A stretch of 64,000 nucleotides of DNA from CAAGNP01 sp045595965 (GTDB lineage Bacteria > Bacteroidota > Bacteroidia > Bacteroidales > UBA932). Both the position numbers and the translations under genes were made by a program. This document shows, in pieces, positions 22,764 to 31,102 of the stretch. Position 1 is the first letter of the stretch. The number at the start of each line of letters is the position of its first letter. Location of the stretch: the NCBI GenBank assembly GCA_045595965.1, contig JAZOBN010000008.1:62001-126000 (forward strand), written 5' to 3'. Below the pieces are notes generated by a model. That model searched no databases. It was not told where the DNA came from and saw only the letters and a program-made list of their open reading frames with translations.

Positions 22764-23909
22764 ATGAAAAAGGTCAACTTGGCAAATCTTCCTACCAAAA
22801 TTGTAAAACTGGAGAGATTATCCTCCAAATTGGGAAAAAACATCTATATCAAACGTGATGACCAGACCGGTTCAGAATTGTCAGGCAATAAAGTGCGTAA
22901 ACTTGAATACGCTATGGCAGAGGCAATCAGTCAAGGTTGCGATCTTGTTATCACCACCGGAGGTATACAGTCAAATCACTGCAGGGCCACTGTAACATCT
23001 GCCACTTTATTGGGGCTGAAATCTGCTGTTCTTTTGAGAATATCACCGAAAGATGCCCACACCCTCCCATACAAACCAGGTCCAACCATAGATACCATCC
23101 CACCACGACATCCCGAAACCAAAGCATGTACATCAGTCCCTGCTCCAGATTGTCCTCGTGAAGATCTTATAAATCCTGAAGTTGCAGGCAACTATTTCAT
23201 GGACCGTCTATTCGGTGCCGACATCCATTTCTGTTCACCGTCAGAGTACAGTAACAGCCGTGATGAGATAATGGCACGTATTGCAGAAGATTACCGCAAA
23301 CAAGGTTATAAACCATATATCATTCCTGAAGGTGCTTCAAACGCTATCGGTACAATGGGTTACTATGAAGCGATGGAAGAGATTGTCGCTCAAGAGAAAG
23401 AGATGGGTATCAGATTTGATGCAGTAGCTGTCGCTACCGGTTCGGGTGGAACATGTGCAGGTCTGAACCTTGCCAACAGAGTCCTTGGTCTTAACAAAAA
23501 AGTCCTTGGTGTATGTGTATGTGACGACAACCTATACTTCCAGGAGAGAATCGCCCCTATGGCACATGACGCAGTAGATTACCTTGAGAAATTTGAGAAA
23601 TTGCCTGCAGATAAGACTCTGCAGGAGTGGAAAGATTACTGCAATTTCAAAATCGAAGATATCGAGATGGTGGATCAATATGTAGGTGTAGGCTATGCCC
23701 TTTCCCGTCCCCAGGAGCTTGAGTTCATCAAAGAGATTGCCCGTCTTGAGGGTGTTATCTTTGACACTTGCTACACAGGCAAAGGTCTTATCGGTGTAGT
23801 TAATGAGATTAAGGAGGGTGGCAAACTTGCTGACTGCGAAAATATCCTCTTCATCCATACAGGAGGACTCTTCGGACTATTCCCTAATGCCGATTTGTTC
23901 ACCTGGTAG
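22764..23909 (+). CDS. D-cysteine desulfhydrase / ACC deaminase family PLP enzyme
   Basis: A 381-aa fold-type II PLP enzyme. Family motifs are YIKRDDQTGSELSGNKVRKLEY with predicted PLP lysine Lys43, ITTGGIQSNHCRATV (65-79), YIIPEGASNAIGTMGY and ATGSGGTCAGL. Members split D-cysteine to pyruvate, sulfide and ammonia, or deaminate ACC or D-serine; sequence alone does not settle which. It is longer than E. coli DcyD (328 aa) mainly through a proline-rich insertion at about residues 94-138 (TLPYKPGPTIDTIPPRHP region), just before GNYFMDRLFGA. The gene stands alone with its own promoter and terminator. Sulfide release would suit the neighbouring metY sulfhydrylase, but that link is inference. Confidence 0.82.
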   Translation: MKKVNLANLPTKIVKLERLSSKLGKNIYIKRDDQTGSELSGNKVRKLEYAMAEAISQGCDLVITTGGIQSNHCRATVTSATLLGLKSAVLLRISPKDAHTLPYKPGPTIDTIPPRHPETKACTSVPAPDCPREDLINPEVAGNYFMDRLFGADIHFCSPSEYSNSRDEIMARIAEDYRKQGYKPYIIPEGASNAIGTMGYYEAMEEIVAQEKEMGIRFDAVAVATGSGGTCAGLNLANRVLGLNKKVLGVCVCDDNLYFQERIAPMAHDAVDYLEKFEKLPADKTLQEWKDYCNFKIEDIEMVDQYVGVGYALSRPQELEFIKEIARLEGVIFDTCYTGKGLIGVVNEIKEGGKLADCENILFIHTGGLFGLFPNADLFTW

Positions 23910-23933
23910 AACACTATACGAGCATTATAAAAT

Positions 23934-23971
23934 AAAGAGACTAAAAAAGCCTTTTTAGTCTCTTTCTTTTT
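23934..23971. terminator. Strong bidirectional intrinsic terminator
   Basis: A perfect 14-bp stem, AAAGAGACTAAAAA (23934-23947) with TTTTTAGTCTCTTT (23952-23965), and a 4-nt loop AGCC. It is followed by CTTTTTT on the plus strand; the minus side has a shorter T/A-rich tail. It lies between the convergent desulfhydrase-family gene and asd. Confidence 0.9.
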
Positions 23972-23985
23972 TGAATCCATTACTT

Positions 23986-24972
23986 TTACTTTATGAACAT
24001 CTCAGCTATCTGGACAGCATTAGTGGCTGCACCTTTCCGCAGATTGTCTGCTACACACCACAGATTCAAACCGTTTGGAACAGAAGAATCTCTGCGGATA
24101 CGTCCAACATATACATCATCATGTCCCCACGCATACAAAGGCATAGGGTAAAGATTTGATGCTGGATCATCCTGGAGAGTTACACCTGGCATAGAAGACA
24201 ATATTGAGCGCACCTCCTCCAGATCAAACTCCTTATCAAATTCGAGATTTATCGATTCAGAGTGTCCCCCCTTGACAGGGACACGAACTGTAGTTGCAGA
24301 GACACCTATAGAACTGTCACATAGTATTTTATGAGTCTCATTCACCATCTTCATCTCCTCTTTGGTATAACCATTATCGAGAAATGAATCTATGTGTGGA
24401 AGGATATTCTCATCAATCGGATATGGATATGCAGCCGGATATTCCCCCCAGATGCCGCCACCTCTCTCTGACTCCATTTGGGCCAAAGCCTTATATCCTG
24501 TTCCTGTTACAGACTGATATGTGGAGACAACAATTCTCCTGACTCCATATCTTCGGTGCAGAGGTGCCACCACCATCAACATCTGGATAGTAGAGCAATT
24601 GGGATTTGCGATAATCATATTGTTCTCACCTGCAGCGTCTCCGTTTATCTCCGGAATTACCAATGGGACAGAGGGATCCATTCTCCAGCAAGAGGAGTTA
24701 TCGATCACTCTACACCCTGCAGCGGCAAATTTGGGAGCCAATTCACGCGAGGCATCTCCCCCTGCCGAGAAAAGGGCAATATCCGGGTGTCTCTCCAAAG
24801 CATCTTCATATCCTACCACATCATACTCTGCGCCACAAAAAGTGATCTTTTTCCCAACCGACTTTGCGGAAGCAACGGGAATAAGTTCTGAAACAGGAAA
24901 ATTTCTCTCTGCCAGCACCTCCAACATTCTTGTACCAACGAGGCCTGTTGCCCCTACTACTGCTACTTTCAT
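23986..24972 (-). CDS. asd: Aspartate-semialdehyde dehydrogenase
   Basis: Reduces aspartyl phosphate to aspartate semialdehyde with NADPH, the branch point to lysine/DAP and homoserine. It is 328 aa. It has the NADP fold VAVVGATGLVGTRMLEVL (3-20), catalytic Cys126 in NPNCSTIQ, STYQSVTGTGYKA and the substrate histidine in VPVKGGHSESI. It is the last gene of a four-gene minus-strand operon; the metY stop is 3 bp upstream. A strong terminator follows its stop. The placement beside thrA completes the aspartate-to-homoserine steps in one operon. Confidence 0.97.
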   Translation of the reverse strand: MKVAVVGATGLVGTRMLEVLAERNFPVSELIPVASAKSVGKKITFCGAEYDVVGYEDALERHPDIALFSAGGDASRELAPKFAAAGCRVIDNSSCWRMDPSVPLVIPEINGDAAGENNMIIANPNCSTIQMLMVVAPLHRRYGVRRIVVSTYQSVTGTGYKALAQMESERGGGIWGEYPAAYPYPIDENILPHIDSFLDNGYTKEEMKMVNETHKILCDSSIGVSATTVRVPVKGGHSESINLEFDKEFDLEEVRSILSSMPGVTLQDDPASNLYPMPLYAWGHDDVYVGRIRRDSSVPNGLNLWCVADNLRKGAATNAVQIAEMFIK

Positions 24973-24975
24973 ACT

Positions 24976-26250
24976 CTATTTCAATGCATTATTAAGATCA
25001 TAAATCAAATCATCAATATTCTCTATTCCAACAGAAAGTCGGAGCATGTTGGGATAAACCCCTGCTGCAACTCTCTCCTGTTCAGACAATTGGGAATGGG
25101 TAGTCGATGCTGGATGGACAATCAGTGATTTAGAATCACCCACACTCCCTACATGAAGGATAAGTTCAAGTTTGCTCACCAGTTCTGCTGCCCCTTCAAA
25201 GCCGCTCTTCACTCTGAAGGTAAGTACTCCTCCGAAACCGTTCTTCAGATATTTACAAGCCAGATCGTGGTAAGGGTTCCCCTTAAGACCTGGATAATTT
25301 ACACTTTCAATTGCCTCATGCTCCTGTAGCCACTGCGCAATTGCAAGGGTATTATCACAACATCTCTGAGCTCTCAGTGAAAGTGTTTCAAGTCCTTGTA
25401 ACATAAGGAATGAGTTGAAAGGGGATGCAGAGGGTCCGAAATTTCTCAAACCGTCAACACGTACCCTGCCGGCAAATGCTGCATTTCCGAACACCTCTTT
25501 ATATACCAATCCGTGATAGCTCTCGGCAGGGGCTGCAAGCAATGGGTATTTCTCTTCATCCCAATCAAAATTACCACCATCCACAACTACCCCACCCAGG
25601 GAAGTGCCATGACCGCATATCCATTTTGTAGCAGAGTGAATCACTACATTAGCCCCCCACTCTACCGGTCTGAAAAGATAACCGCCACAACCGAATGTAT
25701 TGTCAACCATAACACATATTCCCCTCTTGTGGGCCATCTCGATTATGGGTTCGAAATCGGGAACATTGAAAGCTGGATTGCCCAGATTTTCAAGATAGAC
25801 CGCCTTGGTACGGTCATCTATAAGGGGTTCGATATCTTCACACCTGTCCCCGGCAGCAAATCTCACCTCTATACCCATATCTCTCAATGAGATAGCGAAC
25901 AGAGTAAATGTTCCACCATAGAGGAAAGGGGAGGCAACAATATTGTCCCCTGCTCCACAAATATTTGTGATACTCAAAAAGACAGCCGACTGCCCTGAAG
26001 CTGTAGCCACACCCGCCACACCCGACTCCAATGCCGCCATTCTCTTTTCAAACACCTCATTGGTTGTATTTGTAATACGTGTGTAGATATTACCGGCTTT
26101 TTTCAATGCAAAAAGGTCTGCTCCATACTGCATATCGTCAAAAGTATAAGCAGTACTTTGATATATGGGGACAGCGGTCCCTTTTGAGACAGGATCAATC
26201 TCCTGCCCACCCCTTACCTGCAAAGTCTCAAATTTATAATCTCTCTTCAT
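24976..26250 (-). CDS. metY: O-acetylhomoserine sulfhydrylase (Cys/Met metabolism PLP enzyme)
   Basis: Makes homocysteine from O-acetylhomoserine and sulfide. It is 424 aa, the usual MetY length. It has VPIYQSTAYTFDD (28-40), the PLP lysine Lys209 in HSATKWICGHGTSLGG, VDNTFGCGGYLF, and the C-terminal HVGSVGDSKSLIVHPASTTH. The length and these motifs favour MetY over cystathionine gamma-synthase. The immediate neighbour metX (two genes upstream) makes its acetylated substrate, supporting direct sulfhydrylation. It is 20 bp after thrA and 3 bp before asd. Confidence 0.95.
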   Translation of the reverse strand: MKRDYKFETLQVRGGQEIDPVSKGTAVPIYQSTAYTFDDMQYGADLFALKKAGNIYTRITNTTNEVFEKRMAALESGVAGVATASGQSAVFLSITNICGAGDNIVASPFLYGGTFTLFAISLRDMGIEVRFAAGDRCEDIEPLIDDRTKAVYLENLGNPAFNVPDFEPIIEMAHKRGICVMVDNTFGCGGYLFRPVEWGANVVIHSATKWICGHGTSLGGVVVDGGNFDWDEEKYPLLAAPAESYHGLVYKEVFGNAAFAGRVRVDGLRNFGPSASPFNSFLMLQGLETLSLRAQRCCDNTLAIAQWLQEHEAIESVNYPGLKGNPYHDLACKYLKNGFGGVLTFRVKSGFEGAAELVSKLELILHVGSVGDSKSLIVHPASTTHSQLSEQERVAAGVYPNMLRLSVGIENIDDLIYDLNNALK

Positions 26251-26270
26251 ATCGGTATACTTTAATTCAC

Positions 26271-28706
26271 TTACAAAAATAAAATATCATTCAACACCCC
26301 TGATGCAGTCTGCTCCGCACCGGCCCCTGCACCTCTGATGACTTGGGTGTTGGGATAAAATGCACTTTTCAACACAAATGCATTGTCAGTGCCGGACAAA
26401 GAGGCAAACGGGTGGTCAAGAGGCAATGCCTCAAGAGCGATTCTGGCCTTATACCCCTTAGGAGAGTTGGGGTCTTTCTGCAATGTTGCCACAAAACGGT
26501 CAACCCTCCCATCCTCTTGGTTTATTTTATAGCGTTTGGCAAAATACCCTTCACATCTGGTGAGATCGGTCTCTGGAAGGAGTGGCTCTTGCTCTACATC
26601 CTCCTCCTCAATCGCAACCCCAGCGTGGCGGGATGCAATTATAAGTTTCCGCAAAACATCAACGCCGCTAAGGTCAATAAGCGGATCGGGTTCTGTATAA
26701 CCAAGCTCCTTTGCTCTTGCCACCACTTGTGCAAATGAATCCCCCTCTTCCCCTTTGTATGTTGAAAATATGTAGTTAAGAGTCCCCGATAACACAGCCT
26801 GGATACTTGTTATCTCATCTCCGCTATTGACACTTCTTTCGATAGTTTCAAGTATTGGCAATGCCGCCCCCACAGTGGTTTCAAACTTTACACTCATTCC
26901 ATTCTCATGAGCAGCGGACATAATCGCCTCGTATTGCCTGTATGGTAGTGAAAATCCTATCTTATTGCACGCCACAATGGAATACTTGCTCCTCAGGAGC
27001 TGGACATATCTCAATGGCACCTCTTTGCTGGCAGTACAGTCTACAAATACAGAGTTATCCAGAGAAATTGAATGCAGCTTCTCAAAGAAAAGTCCATCTT
27101 TGGTCAATTCCCCCTCTTCTTTCAACCGTTGGATAAGATTTTCAAGACTCAGTCCAGAGGGTTCAAGAAGGTATCTGCTGCTGTTAGCAATACCCACAAC
27201 CTTCAGTTTCTTGCCGCAGCGGGACTGGATAGCATCACCATTTTTCCTAATCATCTCAACCAATGCCCTGCCCACTGTTCCGCACCCTGCAATAAAGAGG
27301 TTTATCTCCTTACAGGTACTTTTTTCAAAGAATTCATTATGAATATGTCTGATGGCTGGATTGACATACTTAGAAGGGACAATTACCGAAATATTTCTCT
27401 CCGATGAGCCCTGTGCTGTTGCCCTGATGGCAATGCTATGTCTGCCAAGTGCTGCAAACATTCTCCCTGTTGCCCCAATCTGATTGAGAATATCATCCCC
27501 GACAAGGCAGACAATTGAATACCCTGTCTCCACTTTCAATGGGGATAGTTTTCCAAGAGAGATTTCATAAGCGAAGCACTTGTCTGCCGCCTCTTTTGCC
27601 TTCTGCGCATCCTTCTCTGCAATGGCAATACACATTGTGTGGACCGAAGATGCCTGAGTTATCAAAATTATATTGATATCGTTACGGCTCAATGTTTCAA
27701 ACAGTCTGCTCGAAAAACCCGGGATACCAACCATTCCACTCCCTTCAAGTGAGATCAGTGCAATGTTGTCGGAATTTGAAATTCCTATCACTTTCTCCTT
27801 GCTTCTGGGTGGGTTCTTCTCAATAAGGGTACCGAAAGCATCTGGATGGAAAGTATCTTTTACATAAATTGGGATCCCCTCGGATACCACCGGCTGAATT
27901 GTTGGGGGATAGATCACCTTCGCCCCAAAATGGGACAATTCAAGTGCAGCACGATAAGAAATATGGCTTATAGATTTGGCGGTGGGGACAATTTTTGGAT
28001 TTGAGGTCATCATCCCCGGAACATCTGTCCATATCTCCAGAACCCTTGCCTTGCAACCTACAGCAAACAACGAAGCGGTATAGTCAGAACCTCCTCTTCC
28101 CAGGGTAGTGGTTCTTCCCTGAAAGTCAGATGCGATAAAGCCTGGAACTATAAAGAGCTGGTTTTGTGGGAATTTCTCCATAACCTTCTCCATATTTTCA
28201 TAGGTGGTATCTGTATCCACTACATTTACCCCATTCACAAAATTTGTCTTGACAATTTTTCTGGAATCAAGCCATTTTGTAGTAATCCCCATCGAGAGGA
28301 ATTTGATTGTAATGATTTTGGTTGAAAGGAGTTCCCCACAACTTTGTATTGCATCGAGACTGGTCTGACTCAATTCTCCCAACAAAGATACTCCATGGGT
28401 AATTGCCCATAGGGAATTGAACACCTCTTCCACCTCAGCAACAGCTTCACCCCTTCTCTCCTGAGGAATAAGCTCCTCTATTATTTCTATATGCTGACCT
28501 AACAGCCCTTCCAAAAGTGTTTTGTATTCATCACTCTTCTGTGCAGCAAGTTTCCCTATATTTATAAGTTTGTCTGTACATCCACTGATTGCAGAACATA
28601 CGACAAGGGTGCGGTCTTTTTCCACAGCTTTAGTGACTATATCCGACACATTATTTATATTTCTGGCATTTGCTACAGAAGTGCCACCAAATTTCAATAC
28701 CTGCAT
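26271..28706 (-). CDS. thrA: Bifunctional aspartate kinase / homoserine dehydrogenase
   Basis: 811 aa with both enzymes of ThrA. The kinase part is N-terminal (VLKFGGTSVANARNI at 3-17, then FQGRTTTLGRGGSDYTAS near 215-232). Regulatory ACT repeats lie at about 315-460 (NINIILITQASS, RHSIAIRATAQGSSERNI). The homoserine dehydrogenase part starts at about 470 with INLFIAGCGTVGRALVEM and contains YTEPDPLIDLSGVDVLRKL. The paired domains catalyse the first and third steps from aspartate to homoserine. It lies 4 bp after metX and 20 bp before metY, so here the enzyme serves methionine synthesis at least as much as threonine; no thrB or thrC is in the window. Confidence 0.98.
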   Translation of the reverse strand: MQVLKFGGTSVANARNINNVSDIVTKAVEKDRTLVVCSAISGCTDKLINIGKLAAQKSDEYKTLLEGLLGQHIEIIEELIPQERRGEAVAEVEEVFNSLWAITHGVSLLGELSQTSLDAIQSCGELLSTKIITIKFLSMGITTKWLDSRKIVKTNFVNGVNVVDTDTTYENMEKVMEKFPQNQLFIVPGFIASDFQGRTTTLGRGGSDYTASLFAVGCKARVLEIWTDVPGMMTSNPKIVPTAKSISHISYRAALELSHFGAKVIYPPTIQPVVSEGIPIYVKDTFHPDAFGTLIEKNPPRSKEKVIGISNSDNIALISLEGSGMVGIPGFSSRLFETLSRNDINIILITQASSVHTMCIAIAEKDAQKAKEAADKCFAYEISLGKLSPLKVETGYSIVCLVGDDILNQIGATGRMFAALGRHSIAIRATAQGSSERNISVIVPSKYVNPAIRHIHNEFFEKSTCKEINLFIAGCGTVGRALVEMIRKNGDAIQSRCGKKLKVVGIANSSRYLLEPSGLSLENLIQRLKEEGELTKDGLFFEKLHSISLDNSVFVDCTASKEVPLRYVQLLRSKYSIVACNKIGFSLPYRQYEAIMSAAHENGMSVKFETTVGAALPILETIERSVNSGDEITSIQAVLSGTLNYIFSTYKGEEGDSFAQVVARAKELGYTEPDPLIDLSGVDVLRKLIIASRHAGVAIEEEDVEQEPLLPETDLTRCEGYFAKRYKINQEDGRVDRFVATLQKDPNSPKGYKARIALEALPLDHPFASLSGTDNAFVLKSAFYPNTQVIRGAGAGAEQTASGVLNDILFL

Positions 28707-28710
28707 ATCT

Positions 28711-29721
28711 TTAATTCAATAATGGTTCAATAATTTTTGTCAATTGTTCATACTCTAACAAAAAGCCGTCATGGCCAAATTGGGAGGTTATCTCATAATA
28801 GCTGGCACCGGGGATAGCCTCCGCTATCCTTTTTTGCTCACAAAGTGGGAAAAGTGCATCACTGTCAATACCTACCACTATACTTTGCGCCTTGATTCCC
28901 GACAGAGCCTTCTCTACACCACCTCTGCCTCTCCCCACATTATGGCTGTCAACAGAGAGACCAAGATAATAGTAAGAATAGGCATCAAACCTGTCTGACA
29001 GTTTCTTACCTTGATACCTCTGGTAAGAGCCAGCCCTTTGGGAGAAGAGAAAATCTTTCTCTTGCTCACTCTGTGTAAGGTTGTACCCTTGATAACTTCT
29101 ATATGAAATAAGTGCAATGGAACGGGCACATCTCAGTCCCATAAAGGGGGCTTGCAGAGAGTCCTGCTTTCTGAAATTCTGATCCGCCTCCAGAGCCATT
29201 CTCTGGGATTCTATAGAGGCTGCAAGCCATGGGGTTTCTACAGCGCCACACGCTATATATATAGCCTTTTTGATAACTTCCGGATGTGATATAGACCATT
29301 CGAGAGCCTGAAATCCACCTATTGATCCTCCGACTAGCAAATCAATTTTATCAATTCCAAGATGAGACCTCACCAGATCATTTGCCTTTACAATATCCCT
29401 TACTGTAACCTTTGGAAAATCGAGATATTTTCCAGCGGGACAATGTGCAGGGCCAGAAGAGCCGTAAGGGGATCCGAGCATATTTGCACAAACAACAAAG
29501 TACTTCTCAGTATCAAACAATTTCCCCGATCCGACAAGTTCAGGCCACCAATCTTCTGCATCAGAATTGGCAGTGAGAGCATGACAGATCCATATCACCT
29601 TTTTTCCTCCGCACGGATCATATTCATAAGGAGAGGTATGATATGCAACTTTCAGATCATTCAGGACACCCCCTGCCTCAAACAGAAATTTTTCTTTATG
29701 TATATATTCGTGATAAATCAT
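28711..29721 (-). CDS. metX: Homoserine O-acetyltransferase
   Basis: 336-aa alpha/beta-hydrolase-fold transferase that acetylates homoserine with acetyl-CoA. The nucleophile Ser133 is in VGGSIGGFQALEW, the acid in VVGIDSDALFPL and the histidine in FGHDGFLLEY. MetX hallmarks include ICHALTANSDAEDWW, NMLGSPYGSSGP and SYQRYQGKKLSDRFDAYSY. It is first in the metX-thrA-metY-asd operon. The ATG at 29721 lies 10 nt after a hairpin-plus-U-run, and the transcript has a structured leader, so regulation by transcription attenuation is likely. Confidence 0.96.
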   Translation of the reverse strand: MIYHEYIHKEKFLFEAGGVLNDLKVAYHTSPYEYDPCGGKKVIWICHALTANSDAEDWWPELVGSGKLFDTEKYFVVCANMLGSPYGSSGPAHCPAGKYLDFPKVTVRDIVKANDLVRSHLGIDKIDLLVGGSIGGFQALEWSISHPEVIKKAIYIACGAVETPWLAASIESQRMALEADQNFRKQDSLQAPFMGLRCARSIALISYRSYQGYNLTQSEQEKDFLFSQRAGSYQRYQGKKLSDRFDAYSYYYLGLSVDSHNVGRGRGGVEKALSGIKAQSIVVGIDSDALFPLCEQKRIAEAIPGASYYEITSQFGHDGFLLEYEQLTKIIEPLLN

Positions 29722-29730
29722 AACAACATC

Positions 29731-29755
29731 AAAAAAGAGCGCCCCAATCAGGCAC
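29731..29755 (-). terminator. Intrinsic terminator-like hairpin in the metX leader
   Basis: On the minus strand GTGCCT (29755-29750) pairs with GGGCGC (29744-29739), including two G-U pairs, around loop GATTG, followed by TCTTTTTT. It ends 10 nt before the metX ATG, so it is placed to stop transcription before the operon. It is the expression platform of the leader described below. Confidence 0.65.
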
Positions 29756-29790
29756 AGAATTCAAATACGATATATATAAGTGTGAGATAT

Positions 29791-29857
29791 AGAGAGAGAT
29801 GCAACTTAGCGTTGCATTCGCATAGACATTGCTGATATGAAATACTCTCTCTTCATT
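29791..29857 (-). promoter_or_regulatory. Structured metX leader, candidate riboswitch aptamer of unidentified class
   Basis: The predicted transcript start is near 29857. An 8-bp closing stem pairs 29845-29852 with 29791-29798 (AGAGAGAG/CTCTCTCT). Inside is a perfect 7-bp hairpin ATGCAAC/GTTGCAT (29799-29817, 5-nt loop) and a weaker CATA/TATG stem (29821-29839), giving a possible three-way junction of about 60 nt. A terminator hairpin follows downstream. It does not show the conserved cores of SAM-I or SAM-II that I know. Control by methionine or S-adenosylmethionine is inferred from the genes. Confidence 0.55.
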
Positions 29858-29863
29858 ATGACG

Positions 29864-29893
29864 CAAATTTACAACATTCCGATTTTTTTCAAA
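29864..29893 (-). promoter_or_regulatory. Promoter of the metX-thrA-metY-asd operon
   Basis: Minus-strand TTTG (29893-29890), an 18-bp spacer, then TAAATTTG (29871-29864): a full match to the Bacteroidota -33/-7 consensus. It would start the transcript a few bases before the leader stem. Confidence 0.75.
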
Positions 29894-29899
29894 AATTTA

Positions 29900-29930
29900 T
29901 TTGCATTATAAAAATTTACATATATCTTTG
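29900..29930 (+). promoter_or_regulatory. Promoter of the SPFH operon
   Basis: TTTG (29900-29903), a 19-bp spacer, then TATCTTTG (29923-29930), a full Bacteroidota consensus promoter. The start codon follows at 29975. It diverges from the metX promoter, whose -33 box is 6 bp away. Confidence 0.75.
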
Positions 29931-29974
29931 TGATATCAAACTGATATCAACTAACAAAAAAAACAATATTGACT

Positions 29975-30922
29975 ATGAAAGAGATCATCAAAGAAGAAAA
30001 AGGGTTTTCAGGATTCAAAATGAGTGGTTTTATCATGCTGCTCTCTCAGCTTCTCCTGATCCCGGGGATTATTTTCCTCTCAATCTACTATTTGCCTATC
30101 GCACCTGCAGTAATCATATCTGTAATTTGCGGAATATTCTGGTTTGTAGCCCTTGCCGGCTACATGCAGCTTGAGCCCAATGAGGCAAGAGTTATGGTAT
30201 TCTTTGGAAAATACAAGGGTACATTCCTTGATACCGGCTTCTTTTGGGTAAACCCATTCTACACCAAGAAAAAAATATCTATGCGTGCCCGCAACCTCGA
30301 TGTAGAACCAATTAAAGTTAATGACAAGGTGGGGAATCCTATCATGGTGGGGCTTGTCCTTGTCTGGAAACTTAAAGACACATACAAAGCGATGTTTGAG
30401 ATCGACTCACAAACTATGGCAGCAAATGCAGCTACAGGTCTGACATCTGTCTCTTCTATCATGAAGGCTTTCGAAAATTATGTCAAGATCCAGTCCGATG
30501 CAGCCCTTAGACAAGTTGCAACACACTACAACTATGACAATAATGAAGGGGATGCTGAAGAACTGACCCTCCGTTCTGGCGGTGAAGAGATCAACGACAT
30601 TCTCGAAAACACCCTTAATGAACGCCTTGCAATGGCAGGTATTGAGGTAGTGGAGGCCCGCATCAATTATCTAGCTTATGCACCTGAAATCGCTGCTGTA
30701 ATGTTGCGTCGCCAACAGGCATCTGCTGTTATCTCTGCTCGTGAGAAGATTGTAGAAGGGGCTGTTTCAATGGTCAAAATGGCCCTTGACAAACTAAGCG
30801 AAGAGGAGATTGTCGACCTTGACGATGCCAAAAGGGCTGCAATGGTGAGCAATTTGCTCGTAGTCCTTTGTGCTGATGAACAGGCTCAACCAGTTGTTAA
30901 TACAGGTACATTGTACAACTAA
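29975..30922 (+). CDS. SPFH (stomatin/prohibitin/flotillin) domain membrane protein
   Basis: 315 aa from the ATG at 29975; an in-frame TTG at 29969 would add only two residues. Two N-terminal membrane helices (about 15-36 and 42-62) precede an SPFH domain (about 65-280) with LEPNEARVMVFFGKYKGTF, NPFYTKKKISMRARNLDVEP, and the helical RRQQASAVISAREKIVEGAV. Members form large rings that organise membrane proteins or proteases; this one has no NfeD or protease partner here. The stop overlaps the next start by one base, the next product being a small Arc-like protein. Transcribed from a consensus promoter at 29900-29930. Confidence 0.92.
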   Translation: MKEIIKEEKGFSGFKMSGFIMLLSQLLLIPGIIFLSIYYLPIAPAVIISVICGIFWFVALAGYMQLEPNEARVMVFFGKYKGTFLDTGFFWVNPFYTKKKISMRARNLDVEPIKVNDKVGNPIMVGLVLVWKLKDTYKAMFEIDSQTMAANAATGLTSVSSIMKAFENYVKIQSDAALRQVATHYNYDNNEGDAEELTLRSGGEEINDILENTLNERLAMAGIEVVEARINYLAYAPEIAAVMLRRQQASAVISAREKIVEGAVSMVKMALDKLSEEEIVDLDDAKRAAMVSNLLVVLCADEQAQPVVNTGTLYN

Positions 30923-31095
30923 TGGCCGAAAAGAAAGATATTAAGAGTTTTATCCTTCGTATCGATTCATCTACGATGGAATCGCTGGAGAAATGGGCCG
31001 CTGACGAATTCAGAAGCGTCAACGGCCAGCTTCAGTGGATCATTGCTGATGCTCTTCGGAGAAGTGGCAGGGAAAACAAACAAAAACAAAAGTAA
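30922..31095 (+). CDS. Small Arc-like ribbon-helix-helix protein
   Basis: A 57-aa protein (MAEKKDIKSFILRI start) whose ATG overlaps the SPFH stop (TAATG). The pattern, a short beta segment KSFILRID, then helix STMESLEKWAADEF, a turn RSVNG and helix QLQWIIADALRRS, is the Arc/MetJ ribbon-helix-helix fold, with a Lys-rich tail. Arc-family proteins bind DNA as dimers through the beta strand. Translational coupling to a membrane SPFH protein is unusual for a repressor, so it may have another partner. Too short for standard ORF cut-offs. Confidence 0.75.
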   Translation: MAEKKDIKSFILRIDSSTMESLEKWAADEFRSVNGQLQWIIADALRRSGRENKQKQK

Positions 31096-31102
31096 AAATA
31101 AG

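Noticed and set aside
29791..29857. SAM-I (S-box) or SAM-II riboswitch upstream of metX
   Set aside because: The conserved cores of those classes as I know them are absent; only the general aptamer-plus-terminator shape is supported.
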